The notes under the pieces: generated by a model | The model's input: the letters and a program-made list of their open reading frames with translations, nothing else | Databases searched by the model: none | Told to the model about the DNA's origin: nothing | Shown here: piece after piece, positions 1-6,206 of the stretch | Numbering within the stretch: the stretch's first letter is position 1 | How the letters are laid out: each line of letters begins with the position of its first letter | DNA from: Oligoflexia bacterium | Lineage (GTDB): Bacteria; Bdellovibrionota; Bdellovibrionia; JABDDW01 | NCBI GenBank assembly: GCA_023250675.1 | Contig: JAHFAE010000022.1 | Span: forward strand, 1-36,253 | Direction of reading: 5' to 3' | DNA length: 36,253 nt | Program-made: the position numbers and the translations under genes

Positions 1-621
1 TTCTAAATGAAATGAGATTTTAATTAGTTTAACTTCGTGGGTATGTTTTTTCTTCGCTTCTTCTTTTTTGTGGTGGTCCTTCCAATTGCGCTCGATGGCT
101 TCATCCCATCGATCCCAGTCGAAATCGCGATGATCCATTACAAACGTATTCAACACTTCGATTGTTACAGCTTGGCCAGCAATGGCCGAACCCTTAAAAC
201 CGTTGAGTGACAAGCGAGCTTGATCTAAATCTAATTTGTCCAAATCAAAAGCCACGGTGGTCAACGAAAAAGTTTCTCGGGTTAATTGTATTTGAGATAA
301 TAAGTTTTTGTCTGGAATTTCAAATTTTACAGCTCGTCCAAAAGAATTACCGCCGTGATATAGCTTGAACCAATCTCTAAATTCATGGCTCCTACAATCC
401 CGACCATGATGCCATTTCAAATGACCGCGGGATACAAGTGTCAAATCGTATATTTTATTTCCAGTGCAGACTTTTGGAGTTGCCGTTGGAACCGGCTTAG
501 ACTTGACTTTGTCCTTGTCCTTGTCCTTGTCCTTAGCGTGAACAACTTGGGGAGATGTTCCCAAAATTGAAATAAAGAATAAGAATGTAGCAATGCTACG
601 AGCGGTCAAAGTCTTCAGCAT
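1..621 (-). CDS. Secreted protein of unknown function, C-terminus outside window
   Basis: An open frame runs from an ATG at 621 to the window edge without a stop (207 codons seen). The first ~29 residues form a signal peptide with a hydrophobic core (FLFFISIL) ending near VVHA. A charged Asp-Lys run (KDKDKDKDK) encoded by a short hexamer repeat follows, then a globular part with two Cys residues (VCTG and RDC) and a Lys/Glu/His-rich stretch near the right end of what is visible. A purine-rich ribosome site (AAAGAGGGA) lies just upstream. I do not recognise the family. It is probably periplasmic or extracellular. The coding frame is convincing because the alternative plus-strand frame is short. 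Confidence 0.75.
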   Translation of the reverse strand, partial: MLKTLTARSIATFLFFISILGTSPQVVHAKDKDKDKDKVKSKPVPTATPKVCTGNKIYDLTLVSRGHLKWHHGRDCRSHEFRDWFKLYHGGNSFGRAVKFEIPDKNLLSQIQLTRETFSLTTVAFDLDKLDLDQARLSLNGFKGSAIAGQAVTIEVLNTFVMDHRDFDWDRWDEAIERNWKDHHKKEEAKKKHTHEVKLIKISFHLE

Positions 622-643
622 TACGTCCCTCTTTATCTTTCCT

Positions 644-671
644 TACATAGACCTTCGGCATGCTGTGTCAA
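644..671 (-). promoter_or_regulatory. Sigma70-type promoter for the secreted protein at 1-621
   Basis: Read on the minus strand, a perfect -35 TTGACA (671-666) is separated by 16 nt from TATGTA (649-644). Transcription would start near 637, about 16 nt before the ATG at 621. The same TTGACA-N16-TATGT pattern recurs at 5767-5794. Confidence 0.55.
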
Positions 672-755
672 AAACTTTAGCAAAGGAGTCATAATTGCCT
701 GAAACCTAAAGATAATATTGATTTATTTACGAATTTTTTAGACGAAAATGTTGGG

Positions 756-1061
756 CTATTGTACCATTTTGGCTAACTCGCCACGTTCGTATAGTTCGGT
801 GACTATATCGCATCCGCCAACGAACTCACCATTGATAAAAATTTGCGGAACAGTGGGCCACTGAGTGTATTCCTCAAGAGCTGTCCAAAGGGGGTCATCT
901 GAAAGAACATCGACGGCAACGATAGGCTTATTTAAAGTTTTTAAAACGTGAACAGCTTGTTGTGAAAAACCACATTGAGGAAAATCCGGAGTGCCTTTCA
1001 TAAAAATAACGATTTGATTTTTTTTAACTTGGTCTTCAATTTTTTTCTTAAGATCATTCAT
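756..1061 (-). CDS. grxD: Monothiol glutaredoxin (Grx4/GrxD type)
   Basis: This 101-residue protein carries the monothiol active site CGFS (Cys30) after the typical lead-in MKGTPDFPQ. Further on it has WPTVPQIFINGEFVGGCDI, which contains the cis-Pro and GG glutathione-binding elements of the family. Monothiol glutaredoxins of this class bind a bridging [2Fe-2S] cluster with glutathione, often with BolA, and help traffic iron-sulfur clusters in the cytoplasm. The ATG at 1061 is preferred over the upstream in-frame start at 1088 because it overlaps the stop codon of the bolA-like gene (TAATG), which implies translational coupling, and matches the family's usual N-terminus. The partner gene directly upstream supports the role. 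Confidence 0.95.
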   Translation of the reverse strand: MNDLKKKIEDQVKKNQIVIFMKGTPDFPQCGFSQQAVHVLKTLNKPIVAVDVLSDDPLWTALEEYTQWPTVPQIFINGEFVGGCDIVTELYERGELAKMVQ

Positions 1062-1318
1062 TATAAAACACCGCCTTTTTTCTCCCATTCATAGGGAGTA
1101 TATGTTTTTAGTGAAAGAGCATGAATGTCGCCACTGGCGATGTCTGCTCCGAACGCAGATTTGACCAATCGATGTTGATCCACCATCGATTTTCCTTCAA
1201 ATATCTTTGAAACCACAACAACTTGGTAGTGATCCAGAGTGCCAGTCAGGTCCTTAACTTGCACCTCTGCTCCGGGGATAACCTTTTGAATTCGATCTTG
1301 AATTTCAGTTGGCTTCAT
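1061..1318 (-). CDS. bolA: BolA-family protein, partner of monothiol glutaredoxin
   Basis: An 85-residue BolA-family protein. The segment FEGKSMVDQHRLVKSAFG matches the conserved core, with the His that acts as cluster ligand in BolA-Grx complexes, and the helix-turn-like BolA fold fits the length. It ends by sharing one base with the glutaredoxin start, so the two are one operon and presumably form the known BolA-Grx4 [2Fe-2S] heterocomplex. AGGAG at 1335-1331 is the ribosome site. Either the ATG at 1318 or the adjoining TTG at 1321 could be used, and I chose the ATG. Whether it is closer to BolA or to IbaG/YrbA cannot be settled from the sequence alone. Confidence 0.9.
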   Translation of the reverse strand: MKPTEIQDRIQKVIPGAEVQVKDLTGTLDHYQVVVVSKIFEGKSMVDQHRLVKSAFGADIASGDIHALSLKTYTPYEWEKKGGVL

Positions 1319-1464
1319 CAATTCTTTTTACTCCTATTTAAAGAAAATGTCCAATGAGACACTTTTGAAAAATATTCATACTACCCCCACGACGCGAATA
1401 GTTATAAAAGAGGTCCATTAGTTCGGCTAAGTTGTGCTCTTAGTCACCTTAAGAAAGGACAAAT

Positions 1465-2433
1465 GTGTTGAGGATTTTCGTAACTACTTTTTTATTTTTT
1501 ACCTCTCATTGCTTTGCAGATTTTCAAATCCCGTCACCCAACGTGGGCGTTATCGAATTTAGTCATCCCGAAAAATTCAGCCGGATTGTAGCTCTCAGCG
1601 ACGTGCATGGTATGTATTCAACACTGCATCGACTTTTCTTATCGACTCGACTCATTGATTCGGGTCTTCATTGGCGCGGTAGCAATACACTTGTGGTGGT
1701 CGTCGGTGATTCAATAGATAAGGGGCCCGATAGCGTAAACGTCTTAGATTTTTGGATGGCGTTGATCCCCCAGGCTCGTGCTGCCGGTGGGGAAATCGTT
1801 CATTTATTAGGAAATCATGAGGCCGAGTTCCTGGCAGACCCATCAAATCCGAAGGCAAAAGAATTATTAAATGAGTTAAAATTAAAAGGAATAGATGTTC
1901 GTCAACTTACCGACCCAAGTTTTCCGAGAGGACGATTAATGAGAAATCTTCCGTTGGCTGCGAGAGTTGGAAATTGGTTATTTTGTCATTCTGGTTTTTA
2001 CCCCAAGACTGATTTTATGACATTTAGAACAATGGCGCGTAATGTTCTTCAAGGTGGTGACTACTCTAATCCCTTTCTTATAGGCCCCGAATCGGTTTTA
2101 CAGGCGAAAAATTGGTGGGCTAATCCCAATAGCCGACAAGATCTTGAATCTCGGCTTTATCTCAATCATTTTTATGGCGTCGTCTTCGGCCATCAACCCG
2201 AGGCTTTGAGTACATCAAATCATAGTACCCGAGATAGCATTGCCGCTGCAGATCAGCTGAGATTGATTAAAGTTGATAGCGGGATGAACCCTAATGCCGG
2301 CGGTTATGCGGGGCACTTGTTAGTATTTACCCAACCCTCCGATCTTTCAAAGATGCAAGCTCCCCGTGCTTTTTCCATGTCAGTGCTTGGGGATTTAACT
2401 CCATTGAGTTGGAGTAATGGACCGTTTCAATGA
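1465..2433 (+). CDS. Secreted calcineurin-like metallophosphatase (Shewanella-like phosphatase group)
   Basis: A 322-residue protein with an N-terminal signal peptide (hydrophobic FVTTFLFFTSHCFA). It carries the ordered metal-binding motifs of PPP-type phosphatases: SDVHG near residue 46, GDSIDKGPDS near residue 82, LLGNHEAEF near residue 113, then CHSG and FGHQPE. The GDxxDKGP form and length fit the Shewanella-like (SLP/Shelph) phosphatases, which dephosphorylate phosphotyrosine or small phosphoesters. Export suggests it acts in the periplasm. The start is GTG, with AAGAAAGG 6 nt upstream. Its stop overlaps the next start (ATGA), coupling it to the ferredoxin-like gene. The substrate is unknown. 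Confidence 0.85.
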   Translation: MLRIFVTTFLFFTSHCFADFQIPSPNVGVIEFSHPEKFSRIVALSDVHGMYSTLHRLFLSTRLIDSGLHWRGSNTLVVVVGDSIDKGPDSVNVLDFWMALIPQARAAGGEIVHLLGNHEAEFLADPSNPKAKELLNELKLKGIDVRQLTDPSFPRGRLMRNLPLAARVGNWLFCHSGFYPKTDFMTFRTMARNVLQGGDYSNPFLIGPESVLQAKNWWANPNSRQDLESRLYLNHFYGVVFGHQPEALSTSNHSTRDSIAAADQLRLIKVDSGMNPNAGGYAGHLLVFTQPSDLSKMQAPRAFSMSVLGDLTPLSWSNGPFQ

Positions 2434-2732
2434 ACCAAGTTTCCCTCCCCGAAGCGCGAATATTTGTTTGTGTTAATGAAAAAGCCCCTGAGAAGACGGC
2501 TTGCCTTAGGGGCGAGGGTGAGAAATGTGTCTTGTGGCTCAAAGAAGAAATTAAAAGGCGAAACCTAGATAAGAAAATTTGGGTCACAAGAACGAGGTGC
2601 CAAGGCTATTGTTTGCCCGAAGGAACCGTCGTTTCTTTCGAGCCCACCCACAGACAATTCTCTTCTGTAAAGTTTGAAGAACTTGCAGCACTTTTTGAAT
2701 CGGAGTTGCCGCGTCTTATTGCGATGACGTAG
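2430..2732 (+). CDS. Thioredoxin-like [2Fe-2S] ferredoxin
   Basis: A 100-residue protein with the cysteine layout of the (2Fe-2S) thioredoxin-like ferredoxins: Cys14 in IFVCVNE, Cys25, then CQGYC (Cys57 and Cys61) followed by LPEGTVV. An extra Cys33 is present. Proteins of this family are small cytoplasmic electron carriers or cluster-binding subunits related to NuoE. The start overlaps the phosphatase stop by 4 nt. The 3' end overlaps the end of the convergent gene at 2716-3117 by 17 nt. Confidence 0.85.
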   Translation: MNQVSLPEARIFVCVNEKAPEKTACLRGEGEKCVLWLKEEIKRRNLDKKIWVTRTRCQGYCLPEGTVVSFEPTHRQFSSVKFEELAALFESELPRLIAMT

Positions 2733-3117
2733 ATCGACTGCTTACAATCTTATTTGAATCAGAATTTATGTATGTTTCTTTTGCCATGTTGGCGGTAATG
2801 TATCTATCTCTAATAGGTACACTTACTGGCACAACACCATATTTTTCAAATTTGAAACGACTGGCAGTGAGATGAGAGCGCCAGAGTTTAATATAAGTCA
2901 CTAATTCATTTTGACCTGGTGAATTTGTTTCTAATTCCGTCCCATCGCATTTTACCTGTACGGCAAAAGGTGCATTCTTATTTTTAAAAACGTAGTTAAT
3001 CTCACAACTTTTGTGAAGCCCAATGAAAGGCATTTTAATTTTACTATTATTTTTTGCCGCAAGCACTTCAGTGCCAACAAAACTTAAAAAAAATGCTAAT
3101 GACAGAGCCCTTATCAT
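2716..3117 (-). CDS. Small secreted protein of unknown function
   Basis: The ATG at 3117 gives 133 residues starting with a clean signal peptide (MIRALSLAFFLSFVGTEVLA, cleavage after Ala20). An upstream in-frame start at 3147 would spoil it. AGGAAGG lies 11 nt upstream. The mature part is about 113 residues with two Cys residues (KSCEINY and KCDGTE), which may form a disulfide, and a Ser/Thr-rich tail. I recognise no family. It probably acts in the periplasm or outside the cell. Confidence 0.7.
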   Translation of the reverse strand: MIRALSLAFFLSFVGTEVLAAKNNSKIKMPFIGLHKSCEINYVFKNKNAPFAVQVKCDGTELETNSPGQNELVTYIKLWRSHLTASRFKFEKYGVVPVSVPIRDRYITANMAKETYINSDSNKIVSSRSTSSQ

Positions 3118-3372
3118 AAAACAAATATCCTTCCTGAATCTCTCCACTTAGTCATTCTTCATGAGCAACTATGGGGCCAAATAAACATAAGTAATATTAA
3201 ATACTTAGAGTTATGACTTTGAGGTGAATAAACAAAATTGGCAGCCAGGTGACTACTTAGTGGGCAGGCCTGAAAAATCTAATAATTTTCTGGAATCTAA
3301 TTTGAATCGGCTGCAGATTATCTTCGGTCTAAAGAAAATCAATTTGGTCGCGAAAGAGAGAGGAACTTAGTT
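3118..3372. other. Intergenic region between divergent genes, no feature recognised
   Basis: This AT-rich spacer separates the divergent genes at 2716-3117 and 3373-4125 and should hold their promoters. I see no convincing -35/-10 pair, no strong hairpin and no reading frame worth listing. Confidence 0.5.
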
Positions 3373-4125
3373 TTGATCGCATTTATTACGGGCGCTACGA
3401 GCGGATTTGGTCAGTCTACCGCAGAACTATTTGTTAAAAAGGGTCACAAGGTTATAGCCACAGGGCGACGGGGCGATCGACTTGAAAAATTAGCAAAGAA
3501 ATTTAATAAAAAATTGATAACTTATGAGTTAGACGTCAACGATCCGATAAAAATTGCGGAAGTCATCGACGGGCTTCCCAAAGATTTTTCGCATATTGAT
3601 GTACTCATTAATAACGCGGGTCTGGCTCTTGGAATGGATTCCGCGGTAAAAGCTAAGATGAGTGATTGGAACCAAATGGTAGATACAAATATCAAAGGTG
3701 TTTTGAATTGCACTCACGCCATTTTACCCGGAATGGTTGAACGTAATCGTGGTCATATTATTAATTTGGGGTCAGTGGCTGGAGAATTTCCATATCCTAG
3801 TGGAAATGTATACGGTGCCACCAAAGCATTTGTTCACCAGTTTAGTTTAAGTTTGAGAGCAGATTTATTGGGGACAAACATACGGGTGACTTGTGTAGAG
3901 CCTGGCATTTGTAGTGGTACAGAATTTTCAGAGGTGAGATATAAAGGAGATATAGATAAAGCTAAGGCAGTATACAAGGGGGTTGAAGCGTTAACACCAG
4001 ACGACATTGCCGAATCAATCTATTGGATTGCTACGCGCCCTGCTCATGTCAATATCAATATTATTTCTATGATGCCGGTTCAGCAGGCATTTGGTGCTTT
4101 TGCTGTGGATAGGTCTAGAAAGTAA
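3373..4125 (+). CDS. ydfG: YdfG-type NADP-dependent short-chain dehydrogenase
   Basis: A 250-residue classical SDR. It has the cofactor motif TGATSGFG at residue 6, an Arg-Arg pair after strand 2 (TGRRGDRLE) typical of NADP preference, NNAGLALGM, and the catalytic triad Ser134, Tyr147 and Lys151 (YGATK). Long stretches resemble E. coli YdfG (for example VLINNAGLALGM, LPGMVERN, PAHVNIN), an enzyme that oxidises L-allo-threonine/serine and reduces malonic semialdehyde. The start is a TTG placed after GAGAGAGGA; the N-terminus MIAFITGATSGFG aligns with the family without gap. It appears monocistronic. Confidence 0.9.
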   Translation: MIAFITGATSGFGQSTAELFVKKGHKVIATGRRGDRLEKLAKKFNKKLITYELDVNDPIKIAEVIDGLPKDFSHIDVLINNAGLALGMDSAVKAKMSDWNQMVDTNIKGVLNCTHAILPGMVERNRGHIINLGSVAGEFPYPSGNVYGATKAFVHQFSLSLRADLLGTNIRVTCVEPGICSGTEFSEVRYKGDIDKAKAVYKGVEALTPDDIAESIYWIATRPAHVNINIISMMPVQQAFGAFAVDRSRK

Positions 4126-4166
4126 GATCGTCTCGACAACCTCGCGAAGTCTATTCTCAAAAAATA

Positions 4167-4195
4167 TTGACTCGTCGTCTAGACACATCGATAAT
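4167..4195 (+). promoter_or_regulatory. Strong sigma70-type promoter of the histone gene
   Basis: TTGACT (4167-4172), a 17-nt spacer and GATAAT (4190-4195) match the sigma70 consensus at 10 of 12 positions with ideal spacing. Transcription would begin near 4202, leaving a leader of about 40 nt with AAAAGGGGA 6-7 nt before the ATG. This strength suits an abundant chromatin protein. Confidence 0.75.
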
Positions 4196-4241
4196 TTTCA
4201 TACTATTTAATATCAACAAAACAACCAAAAGGGGATTACTC

Positions 4242-4430
4242 ATGGGTAAAAAAGGTGGTGAAACTCTTGTTGTTCAGTCCAAAGTCAGGGACGTCATCAA
4301 GAAAAACAAAATGAATTGCGCAAGCGATGTGATGGGTGCATTGACAATGCTCGTGGAGTATCAAATTGGGCGAGCCGCCGTTCGGGCTAAATCAAACGGC
4401 CGAAAAACCGTACGTGCCGCTGATTTCTGA
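4242..4430 (+). CDS. Minimal bacterial histone (Bd0055/HBb-like)
   Basis: A 62-residue basic protein with a histone fold signature. A first helix (about residues 8-21) is followed by a long central helix (about 27-51, MGALTMLVEYQIGRAAVRAK) and the diagnostic loop/third-helix start NGRKTVRAADF, which parallels AGRKTIKAEDI of archaeal HMfB. It includes the Arg54-Asp61 pair that forms the RD clamp. There are no tails, and the protein stops right after the start of helix 3, as in the short histone Bd0055 of Bdellovibrio bacteriovorus, an abundant chromatin protein. The ATG at 4242 follows a good ribosome site. The longer in-frame start at 4167 sits inside the promoter -35 and is rejected. Function as a DNA-binding nucleoid protein is inferred from family. 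Confidence 0.88.
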   Translation: MGKKGGETLVVQSKVRDVIKKNKMNCASDVMGALTMLVEYQIGRAAVRAKSNGRKTVRAADF

Positions 4431-4436
4431 GAATTT

Positions 4437-5408
4437 CTAAAAATCCTGGCAATGCGGAATAGTCTGAATTGCCAGGATTTTTATTTCTGGCGCAGTGGTT
4501 GACAATGTGATCTTTGAGGTCGTGATTGGCAAATGCATTGATTTTGTTATGAGTTCATAATTCCTCGGTCCTTTAAACGTAATAAATGTTTCAGAGTTCT
4601 TATCTTCTTGAATATCATGACCGCGCAATTCCAGCGGAACTTTACGGTCATTGAGATGTACGAAAATTTTAGAAACGACAGGTCTTGAACTGTCGACGAT
4701 GACTCCTAGGCCAGTTTTTGAGAACAGAATCTTTAAATGCCCACTATTTGAATTTATTTTTTCGACCCATTGTCCTTTTAAAACCCAGTTTTCATCGAAA
4801 TTACTAAAAGGAGTGGTCCATGCCTTTTGAAACTCTTCACCTAGAAACTGAGTTTTTGAGTGTCCGCAGGTTTTGGTTTCACCATCATTGATAAATTCTC
4901 TTGCTGGAATTCCGGCAACTCCATTGTCTTTTAATATTTTTTGTAGAGACTTCTCAAAGAGAGCCGGGTCGAAGTTCCCGGGATCTTGGCTTGTCACTTT
5001 TCCATTCTTTAATACCAGGTTTATTGTTGGCGACACATAGGCCCGCCATTGCTTGGCATAGCTTGCCGTTGGGTCGAGCAAAATGGGTAAATTATAAGTC
5101 GCCTCTTTTGCGGTCGCTTCTACCATAGTTTGAGAAAAGGGCAGGGAATTCTCAGCCATGGCAACAATCAAAAAATCCACATTATTGGTGCGGTAACGTT
5201 TTTCTAGGCGTTTCCACACATCCATTACCTTAAAAAGCTGCAGGTCTAAGGGTGAAACAAATGCTACGGCAGTGACCGTAGCATTTGCATTTGGAGCACC
5301 ATTTATCCACGGTGAATCTGGCCACGCAGACCTACCGACCGAAGAAAACAATACGCAAAGAAAAGTTAATAATATTTCAAGCTTTTGGAGTTTCAGCAGC
5401 TTCGTCAC
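4437..5408 (-). CDS. Secreted thioredoxin-fold protein lacking CXXC, with DipZ-like C-terminal domain
   Basis: A 323-residue protein with an N-terminal hydrophobic signal (LEILLTFLCVLFSSVGRSA). Residues ~30-165 look like a TlpA-type thioredoxin fold: a strand AVAFVSP where TlpA has its WCGPC motif, then FLIVAMAEN, LPILLDP and the cis-Pro segment YVSPTINLVLKNGKV. The redox CXXC is absent, so the fold is probably not an oxidoreductase. Residues ~180-323 resemble the C-terminal beta-sandwich found after the thioredoxin domain in DipZ-type proteins (FLGEEF, WVLKGQW, LRGHD, NYELI). The likely start is GTG at 5408, inside the 3' end of the upstream Lys-rich gene (32-nt overlap). It is probably periplasmic; the role is unknown. 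Confidence 0.75.
   Translation of the reverse strand: MTKLLKLQKLEILLTFLCVLFSSVGRSAWPDSPWINGAPNANATVTAVAFVSPLDLQLFKVMDVWKRLEKRYRTNNVDFLIVAMAENSLPFSQTMVEATAKEATYNLPILLDPTASYAKQWRAYVSPTINLVLKNGKVTSQDPGNFDPALFEKSLQKILKDNGVAGIPAREFINDGETKTCGHSKTQFLGEEFQKAWTTPFSNFDENWVLKGQWVEKINSNSGHLKILFSKTGLGVIVDSSRPVVSKIFVHLNDRKVPLELRGHDIQEDKNSETFITFKGPRNYELITKSMHLPITTSKITLSTTAPEIKILAIQTIPHCQDF
4440..4481 (+). terminator. Intrinsic terminator after the histone gene
   Basis: A perfect 14-bp inverted repeat (4440-4453 and 4468-4481, core ATCCTGGCAAT) with a 14-nt loop begins 10 nt after the histone stop and ends in T residues. It lies inside the last codons of the convergent gene ending at 4437, encoding that protein's C-terminal residues. 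Confidence 0.8.
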
Positions 5409-5736
5409 CTGCCTCTTCTACCTTTTTCGTATGAGCTGCTTTGGGCTTCATCATAGATTTAACTTTCTTAGCTAATTCAGTTCTTGTTACTTTCTTAGAT
5501 ATAGTTCTTAAAACCTTTTTGCTTTTGTCACTGTTTATGAGAGGCAAAACATACTGTTTTATAAATGCATGCTCTTGAGTTTTGTAGGCGGCTTTAATCG
5601 ATAACGATCGAATGCGCCCACTAGCGCTCTTTATTCCCTCTAATACCGTCTCTTTTAATTGTGCCCGATCTTGTAATTTCTCTCTGAACAAGTCAACGGG
5701 TGTTTTTTTAGTCTTTTCTTTTTTTTCTTCTGCCAT
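5377..5736 (-). CDS. Lys-rich cytoplasmic protein of unknown function
   Basis: A 119-residue protein with no signal peptide. It has a Lys/Glu N-terminus (MAEEKKEKTKKTP), a probably helical centre, and a Lys/Ala tail (MKPKAAHTKKVEEAGDEAAE) of the kind seen in disordered nucleic-acid-binding tails. GGAGG lies 7 nt upstream of the ATG, and a recognisable promoter precedes it. It overlaps the start of the thioredoxin-fold gene and forms an operon with it. I recognise no family. Binding to nucleic acid is only suggested by the composition. Confidence 0.75.
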   Translation of the reverse strand: MAEEKKEKTKKTPVDLFREKLQDRAQLKETVLEGIKSASGRIRSLSIKAAYKTQEHAFIKQYVLPLINSDKSKKVLRTISKKVTRTELAKKVKSMMKPKAAHTKKVEEAGDEAAETPKA

Positions 5737-5766
5737 GGCGGCCTCCGTGTCGAAGTATGTGGAACT

Positions 5767-5795
5767 AACATAGTAGATTGACTTACAGTGTCAAT
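5767..5795 (-). promoter_or_regulatory. Promoter with overlapping palindrome upstream of the Lys-rich gene
   Basis: On the minus strand, TTGACA (5794-5789), a 16-nt spacer and TATGTT (5772-5767) give a good promoter about 24 nt upstream of the 5736 start site region. A perfect ATTGAC-N7-GTCAAT palindrome (5777-5795) covers the -35 and spacer, as an operator would. Confidence 0.5.
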
Positions 5796-5815
5796 GCAAT
5801 CACTGTTGACAATTT

Positions 5816-5845
5816 GTGCCAAAGTCAGTGATGTTACTTCACGTG
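5816..5845 (+). promoter_or_regulatory. Possible promoter of the small secreted protein gene
   Basis: A perfect -35 TTGACA (5816-5821) is followed after 18 nt by GATGTT (5840-5845), a weak -10. It points toward the gene starting at 5899. Confidence 0.35.
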
Positions 5846-5898
5846 GATTTTCGATTGGCGAAATTCTGCAATAGAAAGTAGTTCATAAGGAGATTACA

Positions 5899-6117
5899 AT
5901 GAAAAAGTTTATGGTTGTAGTTGCATTATTGGCTTTCGGTTCACTAGCCCTAGCCGAAGGTGATACCCCCGCAGCAGCACCTGCTGAAGGCGTGGCTCCT
6001 CCTGCTGCCGCTGAACACGATGCTCATCATGGCGATGCCACAATGAAAAAAGACATGGCTAAGAAAAAAGCTGGCAAAAAGGCTAAAAAAGAAGAGAAAA
6101 AAGCCGAGGGAATGTAA
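5899..6117 (+). CDS. Small exported Ala/Lys/His-rich protein
   Basis: A 72-residue protein with a textbook signal peptide (MKKFMVVVALLAFGSLALA, cleavage near residue 19). The mature part is about 50 residues: an Ala/Pro segment, a His/Asp cluster (EHDAHHGD) that could bind metal, and a Lys-rich tail (KKDMAKKKAGKKAKK). AAGGAGATT sits ideally before the ATG, and a clear terminator follows the stop, so it is a monocistronic gene. Low complexity prevents family assignment. Similar tiny secreted Lys/Ala proteins are common in this phylum and usually lack known function. Confidence 0.8.
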   Translation: MKKFMVVVALLAFGSLALAEGDTPAAAPAEGVAPPAAAEHDAHHGDATMKKDMAKKKAGKKAKKEEKKAEGM

Positions 6118-6142
6118 GATCCTCTCACCCTTCAAATATTAT

Positions 6143-6172
6143 GGGCAACTTAATTGGGTTGCCCTTTTTTTT
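6143..6172 (+). terminator. Intrinsic terminator after the small secreted protein
   Basis: The 7-bp stem GGGCAAC/GTTGCCC (6143-6149, 6158-6164) is followed by nine to ten T residues: a classic Rho-independent terminator 25 nt after the stop codon at 6117. Confidence 0.88.
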
Positions 6173-6206
6173 TGGAAAAAAATATTTTGTATGTAAAAAT
6201 TGAGAG

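Noticed and set aside
385-570. Plus-strand 61-codon frame
   Set aside because: It is antisense to the secreted protein frame on the minus strand, which has a promoter, ribosome site and signal peptide; the Leu/Val run is the complement of the Asp-Lys repeat.
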